A DNA stretch of 7,973 nt from Treponema sp. (GCA_024691265.1 JAILNT010000178.1:1-7973); one strand, 5' to 3'; counted from the stretch's first letter, positions 1 through 6,325 are shown. Notes: generated by a model from the letters alone, not told the origin. Program-made: numbers and translations.

Positions 1-654
1 GGACCTATAGAAGCAAGACCTGTTAATCCAAAAGCATCAGATTCTTCACTACTTTTACCCCCAGAGCGAACTGCAGACACTCCAAGACCTAAAGACATTA
101 TAAAAGGGACTGTCATAGGACCTGTGGTAGCTCCTCCTGCATCAAAAGCAACTCCCTGAAATTTTACAGGAGAAAAAAAAAGCCAAGACAAATACAAGCA
201 CATAAAAAAACACAAGAAGAACATTAAGAGGGATTGAAAGAACAGACCTTAGTAAGCCTATTGCAACAAAAAAACCTACTCCTACTGCAATAGTTATTAT
301 CAAAGAATATTTTCCAACTCCTGGACTTGCATTTTTTATCTGGTCAGCAAGAACTTGAACATCAGGTTCTGCAATTGTAACCATAAAACCTATTACAAAA
401 GCTACAAATAAAAGTAAATATAGATTTTTTTTAGAAATAAGACTCACACCTATTTTTTCTCCAGTTGGTTGAATACCGATATCAACACCCAAAAGAAAAA
501 CTGTTAAACCTATTATTAAAAGAATGCCTCCTACAATAAAACGTAATATAATGTCATTTCCTAAAGGTGCAATTGTAAAGTTCAAAAACAAAACAATAAG
601 CATAATAGGCACAACACTATTTAGAGTCTCTTTAAATTTAGTAAGTATATTCAT
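1..654 (-). CDS. DUF1538 family integral membrane protein, frameshifted and cut by the left edge
   Basis: The first 170 residues (ATG at 654) match the start of DUF1538 proteins: an amphipathic start, hydrophobic segments around residues 14-32, 37-56, 77-94, 117-135 and 141-161, and the conserved stretches FLLGVDIGIQPTGE and TIAEPDVQVLADQI. This frame hits a stop at 142-144. If one base is removed from the nine-base homopolymer at 173-181, the reading continues to the window edge without a stop. It then gives FSPVKFQGVAFDAGGATTGP followed by a TVPFIMSLGLGVS stretch, the typical DUF1538 sequence that should come next. The gene is therefore one DUF1538 protein split by a one-base insertion. The family consists of inner-membrane proteins of unknown function, usually with two tandem copies of the domain; only the first and part of the linker are seen here. 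The start lies 49 bases after the luxS stop and has no clear Shine-Dalgarno site. It may be a sequencing error, a pseudogene or a phase-variable gene. The family call is firm; the function is unknown. Confidence 0.8.
173..181. repeat. Nine-base poly-A/T homopolymer at the DUF1538 frameshift
   Basis: Nine consecutive A on the + strand (T in the coding strand). Eight would keep the DUF1538 frame open through the conserved DAGGATTGP region; nine sends translation to a stop about 30 bases later. Such runs slip during replication and transcription and are also common sites of sequencing error. Confidence 0.85.
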
Positions 655-703
655 TTATCTTATTTCTAAAAAAAAATTTTAGCTAACTCCCTATAACTTA
701 AAT

Positions 704-1183
704 TTATTTATAACAGTTCCAGCCTTTAGCTTCTATACCAGAAACCCATTTTGAAGCCCAAAGCTTCGCACCTTCAAGGTCATGGTCTCTATAATTACCA
801 CATTCTGTTTCTGTTGTTGCAGGAACAGCCTTATCCCAAACAGCAACTTTACGAAGGACATTTAAAAGATGTTTTGCAACATATTCTTCATCATTATCAC
901 CAAATAAAGTAAAATAAAAACCTGTACGGCAACCCATAGGACTAAAGTCAATAACGCCTTCCATCTCGTCTCTTATATATTCAGCAACAAGATGCTCTAA
1001 TGTATGAATGGCACCTGTTGTCATGAACTCTTTATTAGGCTGGGCAAAACGAATATCAAATTTTGTTATAACATCACCTTTAGGGCCTTCCTTACGAGAT
1101 GCAAGACGAACAAAAGGAGCTACAACCTTTGTATGGTCAAGATTAAAACTATCTACATTATATTTCTTTTCTTTTGAATCCAT
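704..1183 (-). CDS. luxS: S-ribosylhomocysteine lyase LuxS
   Basis: LuxS cleaves S-ribosylhomocysteine to homocysteine and 4,5-dihydroxypentane-2,3-dione, the precursor of autoinducer-2, in the cytoplasm. At 159 residues it has the normal family length. All signature residues are visible. The metal-binding HTLEH motif is at residues 60-64 (H60, H64) and the third ligand is C128 in ECGNYRDH. The catalytic residues are E63 and C85 (PMGCRTGFY). The N-terminal FNLDHTKV and the segment FDIRFAQPNKEFM are also typical. The ATG at 1183 is preceded by GAGGTG five bases upstream, a good Shine-Dalgarno site. It lies 33 bases after mtnN, with no terminator between them, so the two are probably one operon that also supplies its substrate. 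Nothing is missing from the active site, so an active enzyme is expected. Confidence 0.97.
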   Translation of the reverse strand: MDSKEKKYNVDSFNLDHTKVVAPFVRLASRKEGPKGDVITKFDIRFAQPNKEFMTTGAIHTLEHLVAEYIRDEMEGVIDFSPMGCRTGFYFTLFGDNDEEYVAKHLLNVLRKVAVWDKAVPATTETECGNYRDHDLEGAKLWASKWVSGIEAKGWNCYK

Positions 1184-1216
1184 AAAAACACCTCTTAGTA
1201 TTATTATAAAAAATCA

Positions 1217-1936
1217 TTATATCCTTGGTAACATGTGCAATACAAGTTCCGCACTCATCTTAGCAGCAAGCTCTTCATTAAAGTTGTAAGTATTCTCACC
1301 ATTATCATCAGCCATATCACTCATACAGCGAATAATGATAAAAGGTATCTTACACAAATAAGCAGCATGAGCAATAGCAGCTCCTTCCATTTCAACACAA
1401 GATGGATTACAAAGAGAACGAATATTTGACTTTTGCTCTTTTGAAGAAATAAACTGATCTCCGGAAGCAATTCTTCCGGCAATAATCTTATGTCCTTCAA
1501 ATAAGCTTCCTTTTTTAGTAGCTAAAGAATCAAAAATTTCAGTAGAAAGATTTACAAGCTTTTCATCAGCAACAAAATCAGAAATATCCATTTGAGGAAT
1601 AACACAAGGTTTATAACCAAAACCCGTTACATCAAAATCATGATATATAGCATCAGTAGAAACAACCATATCAAGAACAGTCAAACCTGAAGCCATAGCT
1701 CCTGCAATACCTGTATTAATGATATGAGTTACACCAAATTGAAGTGAAAGACGCTGTGCACATAAAGCAGCATTAACTTTACCAATACCACTTCTAACAA
1801 CAACAACATCAACACCTTCTAATTTTCCTTCGTAATAAGAAAGACCTGCCGCAACAGTTTCTTTTGGAGAAAGCATCTTAGATATAAGAAGTTTTACTTC
1901 TATTTCCATTGCACCAATAATTCCAATTTTTACCAT
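1217..1936 (-). CDS. mtnN: 5'-methylthioadenosine/S-adenosylhomocysteine nucleosidase
   Basis: MtnN (Pfs) removes adenine from S-adenosylhomocysteine and methylthioadenosine; the S-ribosylhomocysteine formed is the substrate of LuxS, encoded just downstream. The 239 residues are close to the usual length of about 230. Family motifs run in order: IGIIGAMEIEV (residues 4-14), SGIGKVNAA (49-57), NTGIAGA (74-80), YHDFDVTGFGY (98-108), SGDQFI (158-163), VEMEGAAIAH (181-190) and RCMSDMAD (203-210). By comparison with the E. coli enzyme, E13, E184 and D207 are the likely catalytic and ribose-binding residues. The ATG at 1936 has AAGGAG nine bases upstream. That Shine-Dalgarno site contrasts with the neighbouring first genes, which lack one, so a leader or a short upstream cistron is likely. 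A candidate promoter sits at 2125-2153, which would give a leader of roughly 180 bases. Confidence 0.97.
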   Translation of the reverse strand: MVKIGIIGAMEIEVKLLISKMLSPKETVAAGLSYYEGKLEGVDVVVVRSGIGKVNAALCAQRLSLQFGVTHIINTGIAGAMASGLTVLDMVVSTDAIYHDFDVTGFGYKPCVIPQMDISDFVADEKLVNLSTEIFDSLATKKGSLFEGHKIIAGRIASGDQFISSKEQKSNIRSLCNPSCVEMEGAAIAHAAYLCKIPFIIIRCMSDMADDNGENTYNFNEELAAKMSAELVLHMLPRI

Positions 1937-1978
1937 AAAAAGACACTCCTTGCGAAATACTCATAAATGTTCACTAAT

Positions 1979-2077
1979 TTACATAAATATGTCGGTCAAA
2001 TCATAAAATAAATAATTGACATATTTACTTAACCGTTTTATATTTAATATAGCAGCAAGAAAAATAAAGCCGGTCAT
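1979..2077 (-). CDS. Possible 32-residue small protein with an ideal RBS inside a hairpin loop
   Basis: On the minus strand an ATG at 2077 opens a 32-codon frame (starts MTGFIFLAAILNI, ends YLFYDLTDIFM, stop TAA). Upstream is AAAGGAGG with a seven-base spacer, the best ribosome-binding site in the window. The N-terminus is hydrophobic and the middle is basic (KRLSK). The Shine-Dalgarno lies in the loop of the hairpin at 2066-2106 and the start codon lies at its stem, so initiation could be controlled by the fold. A promoter-like signal lies about 50 bases upstream of the ATG (2125-2153). It ends 42 bases before mtnN and could be a leader peptide, a small membrane toxin or a chance ORF. I recognise no family; the RBS is the main support. 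Confidence 0.3.
   Translation of the reverse strand: MTGFIFLAAILNIKRLSKYVNYLFYDLTDIFM
1984..2027. repeat. 10-bp inverted repeat with 24-base spacer overlapping a -35 box
   Basis: TAAATATGTC (1984-1993) is exactly complementary in reverse to GACATATTTA (2018-2027). The right arm overlaps the TTGACA at 2016-2021. It could be an operator for a dimeric regulator, or a hairpin in the leftward mtnN leader. A nested GTCAA/TTGAC pair lies at 1995-1999 and 2016-2020. Such AT-rich dyads also arise by chance. Confidence 0.45.
2016..2044 (+). promoter_or_regulatory. Strong rightward sigma-70 type promoter
   Basis: A perfect TTGACA (2016-2021), a 17-base spacer and TATATT (2039-2044). The start point would be near 2051. 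The transcript meets an intrinsic terminator within about 60 bases, so this promoter seems to serve a short RNA rather than the HDOD gene directly. Confidence 0.6.
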
Positions 2078-2112
2078 TGTTCATCCTCCTTTACGTGACC
2101 GGCTTTTTTTAT
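2051..2112 (+). ncRNA. Candidate ~60-nt small or antisense RNA
   Basis: The RNA is predicted from the promoter at 2016-2044 and the terminator at 2066-2110. It would have an unpaired A-rich 5' end of about 15 bases, then an 11-bp hairpin with a 19-base loop, then a U-tail. The loop contains CCTCCTTT, complementary to a full Shine-Dalgarno sequence. A C-rich exposed loop of this kind is known from regulatory RNAs that block ribosome binding. It is fully complementary to the 5' region of the minus-strand 32-codon ORF, and could also pair by six bases with the AAGGAG sites of mtnN and yugP. No RNA family is recognised, and expression is an inference. Confidence 0.4.
2066..2110 (+). terminator. 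Intrinsic terminator-like hairpin with 7-T tail
   Basis: AAAGCCGGTCA (2066-2076) pairs perfectly with TGACCGGCTTT (2096-2106) around a 19-base loop, followed on the + strand by seven T, one A and five T. It is the most stable hairpin with a T-tract in the window. On the minus strand the tail is TTTATTTTTC, weaker, so it may act in both directions. Lying between a promoter and the HDOD gene, it may instead be an attenuator. Confidence 0.7.
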
Positions 2113-2124
2113 TTTTCAATCAGT

Positions 2125-2153
2125 ATTCTAGCACAATTTCAAAAATATATCAC
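2125..2153 (-). promoter_or_regulatory. Leftward extended -10 promoter, candidate for the mtnN-luxS unit
   Basis: On the minus strand GTGATA (2153-2148), a 17-base spacer, and the extended -10 TGC-TAGAAT (2133-2125). Transcription would start near 2118 and run through the hairpin, the 32-codon ORF and then mtnN. No closer leftward promoter is as good; TATGAT at 2005-2000 lacks a convincing -35. Confidence 0.4.
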
Positions 2154-2194
2154 AGCAGCGTCTCTCATATATTCTTTTATTTTTATAAATAGTT

Positions 2195-2203
2195 TGATAT
2201 ACT
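2195..2203 (+). promoter_or_regulatory. Extended -10 element directly before the HDOD gene
   Basis: TGA-TATACT, with the hexamer ending eight bases before the ATG at 2212. The expected start point is within a few bases of the start codon and there is no Shine-Dalgarno site, suggesting a leaderless mRNA. The -35 (TTTTAT, 2175-2180) is poor. Confidence 0.4.
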
Positions 2204-2211
2204 TAATAATA

Positions 2212-3720
2212 ATGAGAGAGAGCGAAAATAAGGAAGCCGAGCTAACAAAAATAAAAAAGGCTGTACAATCAGGCTTTCCTATAACCATAACAACATATAC
2301 ATTACCTCACGAAACTGAAATATATATGGGACAAGTTCTGTCGATGTTCTTAAAAGAAATAAACCAGGAATATATGACAGAATATTTAACCTATTGTTTA
2401 GGTGAACTTGTAAACAACGCAAAAAAAGCAAATACAAAACGTGTATACTTCAAAGAAAAACATTTAGATTTGAACGATAAAAATCAATATAGACAGGGTA
2501 TGATGAATTTTAAGGAAGATACCTTAAACAATATTCATTATTACCTAAAATTACAGGAAGAAGAAGGACTTTATGTTCGACTGATACTTCAAAAAAGAAA
2601 AAATAAAATTCGTATTGAAGTCAGAAACAATGTAGAACTTTCATTCTTTGAATATGCCAGAATTCACGACAAAATGAGTCGTGCACAACAATATACATCT
2701 GCAGACCAGGCTTTAAAACAACTTATAGATGACAGTGAGGGAGCAGGGCTTGGACTTGTAATAATGATATTGATGCTAAGAAAAATTGGACTTACAGAAG
2801 AAAATTATCAGGTTCTATGTGAAAATGGAGAAACCATAACAAGAATGATTCTTCCAATAAGCAAAGAAACTCAAAAAAATATTTCTATGCTTTCTTCTGA
2901 ATTTGTAAGTTTTATAGACAATCTTCCTCAATTTCCAGAAAATATATCAGCCGTAAATAAAGTACTTGAAAATCCTATGTCTAAAATGTCAGATATAGCG
3001 GAAAAAATAAGTAATGATGCTTCCTTGACAGCAGACTTATTAAAACTTGTAAACTCTGCTAGTTTTGGAAGAAGTATCAGATGCCATTCTGTAGGAGATG
3101 CAGTAAAACTTGCCGGTATAAAAGGTATAAAAAATATGCTCTTTTCTATTGGTACAATAAAAAATCTTGCTTCAAAAGATGAAACTGCACAAAAAAAAGC
3201 ACTATGGACACATGCTTATAAAACAGCTTTTTATTCATATAATCTTGCCTGGAATTTTTTTGGCAAGAAAAAAGAATATTCTGATTTTGTAGAAGATTCC
3301 TATATATGCGGACTGCTTCATGATATGGGCAAGATAGGCTTTGAAACCGTACACCCGGAAACCTTAGATAAAATAAAAGAACTTTGTACACAAAAAGGAC
3401 TTGAAGCTGGGGTATTTGAAAAACTTATAGCTGGAGTCGACCATTGTGAGATAGGAGCTTCAATTGCTGAAAAGTGGAATTTTCCAGATACAATAACTGA
3501 AGTTATTCGCTACCATCATGACCCGGAATGTGCTCCACAAAAAATTAGACCGCTTGTAGGAATAATTTATTTAGCAGATATGATTATTCACTATCAAAAC
3601 TATGAAATCACTTTTGACCAGCTAGACACGGACATATTAAAATATTTTGGCTTACTTGATGAAAATAAATTTGTAAAACTGTCAGACATGTTAGCAGAAG
3701 CATTTGCAAGAAGACAATAA
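2212..3720 (+). CDS. GHKL ATPase-like / HDOD two-domain signalling protein
   Basis: The protein has 502 residues and two parts. Residues about 50-216 resemble a GHKL (histidine-kinase type) ATPase fold. There is an N-box-like ELVNNAKKAN (65-74) and a glycine-rich EGAGLGL (176-182) followed by a hydrophobic helix. The G1 position reads RNNVELS, so the usual DxGxG is absent and no phospho-accepting histidine motif is seen. Residues about 232-430 form an HDOD domain. It begins LPQFPENISAVNKVLENP, continues NDASLTADLLKLVNSASFG, then H334, H370-D371 (LLHDMGKIG), H411 and YHHDP at 434-438. HDOD domains act in bacterial signal transduction, usually without proven phosphohydrolase activity. The ATG at 2212 is chosen because the frame further upstream runs through a terminator hairpin. 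A TTG at 2077 or GTG at 2095 would add two hydrophobic segments and cannot be excluded. No Shine-Dalgarno is present. The cytoplasmic regulatory role is inferred. Confidence 0.85.
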   Translation: MRESENKEAELTKIKKAVQSGFPITITTYTLPHETEIYMGQVLSMFLKEINQEYMTEYLTYCLGELVNNAKKANTKRVYFKEKHLDLNDKNQYRQGMMNFKEDTLNNIHYYLKLQEEEGLYVRLILQKRKNKIRIEVRNNVELSFFEYARIHDKMSRAQQYTSADQALKQLIDDSEGAGLGLVIMILMLRKIGLTEENYQVLCENGETITRMILPISKETQKNISMLSSEFVSFIDNLPQFPENISAVNKVLENPMSKMSDIAEKISNDASLTADLLKLVNSASFGRSIRCHSVGDAVKLAGIKGIKNMLFSIGTIKNLASKDETAQKKALWTHAYKTAFYSYNLAWNFFGKKKEYSDFVEDSYICGLLHDMGKIGFETVHPETLDKIKELCTQKGLEAGVFEKLIAGVDHCEIGASIAEKWNFPDTITEVIRYHHDPECAPQKIRPLVGIIYLADMIIHYQNYEITFDQLDTDILKYFGLLDENKFVKLSDMLAEAFARRQ

Positions 3721-3724
3721 ATAC

Positions 3725-3753
3725 TTGACTTTTGTACAGACAAAAAAGATACT
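3725..3753 (+). promoter_or_regulatory. Promoter directly before pgsA
   Basis: TTGACT (3725-3730), a 17-base spacer, and GATACT (3748-3753), which ends seven bases before the pgsA ATG. There is no Shine-Dalgarno between them, so the mRNA is predicted to be leaderless or nearly so. The -35 starts only five bases after the HDOD stop codon. Confidence 0.55.
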
Positions 3754-3760
3754 TTAACCT

Positions 3761-4363
3761 ATGAAAACCTCAAATAAGTTTACATTAGTGCGTATAATAT
3801 ATGCACCTATCTTTTTTATTCTGTACTTTCTTCCAAAATGGATTCCTACAGAAAACGGTTCAATTTTGAATATTGCAACAGTTTGTATAATGTTTCCTTT
3901 ATTGGCATTTGCAGAATATACAGATTATCTCGACGGACATTTTGCAAGAAAACACAATGAAGTAAGTGACTTTGGCAAATTATTCGATCCTTTTGCAGAT
4001 GTAATCCTTCACCTTACATTACTAGCTTGTCTTATGATAGATAAGTACATGCCAGCAATTCTTTTCATGCTCATTTTCTATAGAGAATTTGGAATGAATT
4101 TCGTAAGAATGGTAGCTGCAAAACAGGGAATAGCAATAGCAGCAAGAAAAGGCGGAAAGTTCAAAACAGTATCTTACATAGTTTCAGCACTCTACTGTTT
4201 ATTTCTTGAAAGCATTCAAAGAATAGGTCTTGTAGCTTCTGAAAATCTTACAAATTTCAGATGTATAGGAATTGTATTATTTTGTATTTGTACAGTAGCC
4301 GCATACGTAAGCTTTATAGATTACCTACGTACTTTTGGCTCTGCACTAAAAGGAAATAAATAA
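3761..4363 (+). CDS. pgsA: CDP-diacylglycerol-glycerol-3-phosphate 3-phosphatidyltransferase
   Basis: An integral membrane enzyme of the CDP-alcohol phosphatidyltransferase family, which transfers the phosphatidyl group of CDP-diacylglycerol to an alcohol. The full signature D-x2-DG-x2-AR-x8-G-x3-D-x3-D is intact: D55, D58, G59, A62, R63, G72, D76 and D80, the aspartates binding the metal. Around residues 106-136, FYREFGMNFVR, GIAIAARKGGK and the following FKT match PgsA-type sequences, favouring glycerol-3-phosphate as acceptor and phosphatidylglycerol phosphate as product. Length 200 and several hydrophobic segments (about 10-24, 38-52, 82-108, 137-150, 167-187) fit the family. The ATG at 3761 lacks a Shine-Dalgarno but has promoter boxes immediately upstream. 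It converges on the yugP-like gene with only 18 bases between the stop codons and no hairpin there. A different alcohol acceptor is possible but less likely. Confidence 0.88.
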   Translation: MKTSNKFTLVRIIYAPIFFILYFLPKWIPTENGSILNIATVCIMFPLLAFAEYTDYLDGHFARKHNEVSDFGKLFDPFADVILHLTLLACLMIDKYMPAILFMLIFYREFGMNFVRMVAAKQGIAIAARKGGKFKTVSYIVSALYCLFLESIQRIGLVASENLTNFRCIGIVLFCICTVAAYVSFIDYLRTFGSALKGNK

Positions 4364-4381
4364 TTTTTTTAATTATATAAA

Positions 4382-5071
4382 CTAATATCTACGTCTTCTA
4401 TTATTACTTATAAGTATAAGGCGTAGAAGATTTGCTATTGCAGTAAGAGCACTGGCTACATAAGTCATTGCTGCTGCAGTAAGCACTTTTTTAACACCAG
4501 AAAGTTCATCTTTAGTTAAAGTACCAGACTGTTCTAAAATCTTAACAGCTCTAATAGAAGCATTAAATTCAACCGGTAAAGTTACAAGATAAAAAAGAAC
4601 AGCACCTGCAAAAAGCAATATTCCAAGCTGTAATAAAAATTGCATACCAGTTATAAGCCCTAAAATAGCAAGAGCAGGACCTGCATTAGAACCTATATTT
4701 GCAATAGGAACGAGAGTACTACGAAGTACTAAAGGACCATATCCTACCTTATGCTGAATTGCATGGCCTGTTTCATGGGCAGCAACTCCAACCGCAGCAA
4801 TAGAAGTATTTCCATAAACTGGCTCAGATAAATTAAGTGTCTTATTTCCAGGATTATAATTATCAGTAAGACTTCCTCTAACGGCTCTTATCTGCACATC
4901 AGATATTCCAGAATAACGCATAAGATATTGAGCTGCAGCAGCACCTGTAATTCTTGCCTGGCTTTGAACTTTAGAATACTTTGCAAATGTAGATTTTACC
5001 ATATATTGAGCCCATAAAGACAATATAATTGTAGGCACAACAAGAACTAAATAATAATAATCGAAATACAT
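4382..5071 (-). CDS. YugP-like zinc-dependent membrane peptidase
   Basis: A 229-residue protein matching the neutral zinc metallopeptidase family of B. subtilis YugP. It opens with a membrane segment (about residues 5-24). A soluble part carries DNYNPGNKTLNLSEPVY (70-86) and the zinc motif HETGH (H99, E100, H103) within VAAHETGHAIQH. Further hydrophobic segments lie at about 114-140, 146-166 and 197-221. VEFNAS (167-172) supplies E168, the probable third zinc ligand, and the C-terminus ends in RRRR. The family is widespread and its substrates are not established. The ATG at 5071 has AAGGAG nine bases upstream, in the 17-base gap after the symporter gene, so the two genes are probably co-transcribed and this one is translated by a normal Shine-Dalgarno. 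The family call is secure; its role in membrane protein turnover is only an inference. Confidence 0.9.
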   Translation of the reverse strand: MYFDYYYLVLVVPTIILSLWAQYMVKSTFAKYSKVQSQARITGAAAAQYLMRYSGISDVQIRAVRGSLTDNYNPGNKTLNLSEPVYGNTSIAAVGVAAHETGHAIQHKVGYGPLVLRSTLVPIANIGSNAGPALAILGLITGMQFLLQLGILLFAGAVLFYLVTLPVEFNASIRAVKILEQSGTLTKDELSGVKKVLTAAAMTYVASALTAIANLLRLILISNNRRRRY

Positions 5072-5088
5072 AAGCTCTTTCTCCTTAT

Positions 5089-6318
5089 TTAAATATACTG
5101 CTTTATCTTTTTATGCTCGATGTTCTTTGTTTTTACTGCAATAATATAGCTTCCAAACATAATAGTAAGGGCATCAATTCCGGCAGCATAAGCACAAATT
5201 ATAGGTGAAGCAGATTTCAAAAGAAGATACCCAGAAGCAAATCCTTTACCATACATATTGCACAAAATAGTAAGAGCTATAAATGGACCACTAACGCTAT
5301 GACCACCCATAGCAAAAGAAAGAAGAAATGACATTAAACCAATTTGTAAAATATCATTAATCTTTATATCTATGTATGAATAAGAACGTAAAATTATAAT
5401 AAAGCTTACAGAAACAACTAAAGCAGCTCCTCCACGACCAAAAATAGAAAGTAGAGGCATTGCAACAGCATTAGTTCTTCTTCTTATACCAAGACTTTCT
5501 TTTCCATGTCTCATTGCAAGCCCTAAAACGAGATTTGTATCACCACTGAAAAAACCTGCAAGGAAAGGACAAATTGAAGCATACAAAACCTTATAAGGGT
5601 GAGGGTCATGGCAAAGGAAACGAAGAATAAGAGGGTAAATCAAAAACGCAATAAGTAAAAGATTTACTGTAAGCATTATGATTAAAGGCGTAAGGACACC
5701 AGAAACTATAACAGCTGAAAAATCTATACACCAGCGGAAAGCAAAAGCAACCATACCAATTGCAAGAATTTCAGAAAAGAAACTCATCATTGCATAGCAG
5801 ACTTTTGAAACAGAATCTAAAAGAAGAACAACTTGTCGAGATTCTATTTTATCTCCTGTACAAGCACCTCCAAAAAAACCTGCAAATACAAAGCATGGTA
5901 AAAGGAATACACCTTCTTTTATTGTATCAAATCCATTATATGGGAAAACGCTTAAAATTAACTCTTTTACAGATAGACTAACTTCCTCAGAACTTTTTTC
6001 CATACTAATTGGGATAGGTGGCATCTTTACAATAAGAGCTGAAACTTCTCCAATAACAGTAAGTAGCAAAGAAGAAAGAAGAATTACAATAAATATCCAA
6101 AAAGAACTAATAACTGTAAGCCCTTCGTCCCTTAATTTGAAAACAGCAATACTTACAGAAAAGAACATAAGTGGTAAAAGTGCATAACGTCCAAACCGCG
6201 TAAAAAACTCAGTTAAAAACGAAAGCACAGTATTTAATGTTTCAGAATCATTAGGGAGAACAAAAAATGAAATAACGCCAAGCACTATGCCTAGCAAGAA
6301 TTTTAACCAAAGTTTCAT
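5089..6318 (-). CDS. DAACS-family dicarboxylate/amino acid:cation symporter, divergent
   Basis: A 409-residue membrane protein with about eight to ten hydrophobic segments, resembling the glutamate/dicarboxylate symporters (DAACS) in length, segment order and two re-entrant-like regions. The N-terminus (KLWLKFLLGIVLGVISFFVLP), RYALLPLMFFSVSIAVFKL (44-62) and AGFFSGDTNLVLGLAM (254-269) sit where family members have LIxPLxFxS and the serine-rich hairpin. AMGGHSVSGPFIALT (336-350) occupies the second hairpin. The hallmark NMDGT is replaced by FGRGGAA (293-299) and the last helix lacks the usual RTxxNVxGD. The substrate is therefore uncertain. The ATG at 6318 is preferred over a TTG at 6363, because a strong extended -10 promoter ends seven bases before it and the longer form would cover that promoter. 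No Shine-Dalgarno is present. It is the first gene of a pair with the YugP-like protease. Confidence 0.82.
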   Translation of the reverse strand: MKLWLKFLLGIVLGVISFFVLPNDSETLNTVLSFLTEFFTRFGRYALLPLMFFSVSIAVFKLRDEGLTVISSFWIFIVILLSSLLLTVIGEVSALIVKMPPIPISMEKSSEEVSLSVKELILSVFPYNGFDTIKEGVFLLPCFVFAGFFGGACTGDKIESRQVVLLLDSVSKVCYAMMSFFSEILAIGMVAFAFRWCIDFSAVIVSGVLTPLIIMLTVNLLLIAFLIYPLILRFLCHDPHPYKVLYASICPFLAGFFSGDTNLVLGLAMRHGKESLGIRRRTNAVAMPLLSIFGRGGAALVVSVSFIIILRSYSYIDIKINDILQIGLMSFLLSFAMGGHSVSGPFIALTILCNMYGKGFASGYLLLKSASPIICAYAAGIDALTIMFGSYIIAVKTKNIEHKKIKQYI

Positions 6319-6325
6319 AAATAAA

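Noticed and set aside
655..703. Terminator between luxS and the DUF1538 gene (CTAAAA/TTTTAG around a T-run)
   Set aside because: The stem is six A-T-rich pairs only, too weak to call.
1008..1429. Two overlapping + strand ORFs of 93 and 64 codons
   Set aside because: They lie antisense to luxS and mtnN, both certain genes, have no RBS and no recognisable sequence.
1937..2120. SAM or SAH riboswitch in the mtnN-luxS leader
   Set aside because: Function would fit, but neither hairpin shows the conserved core of a known SAM or SAH riboswitch class that I can recognise.
3146..3391. Minus-strand ORF of 81 codons
   Set aside because: Antisense shadow inside the HDOD domain coding region.
5760..5981. 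+ strand ORF of 73 codons
   Set aside because: Antisense shadow inside the symporter gene.
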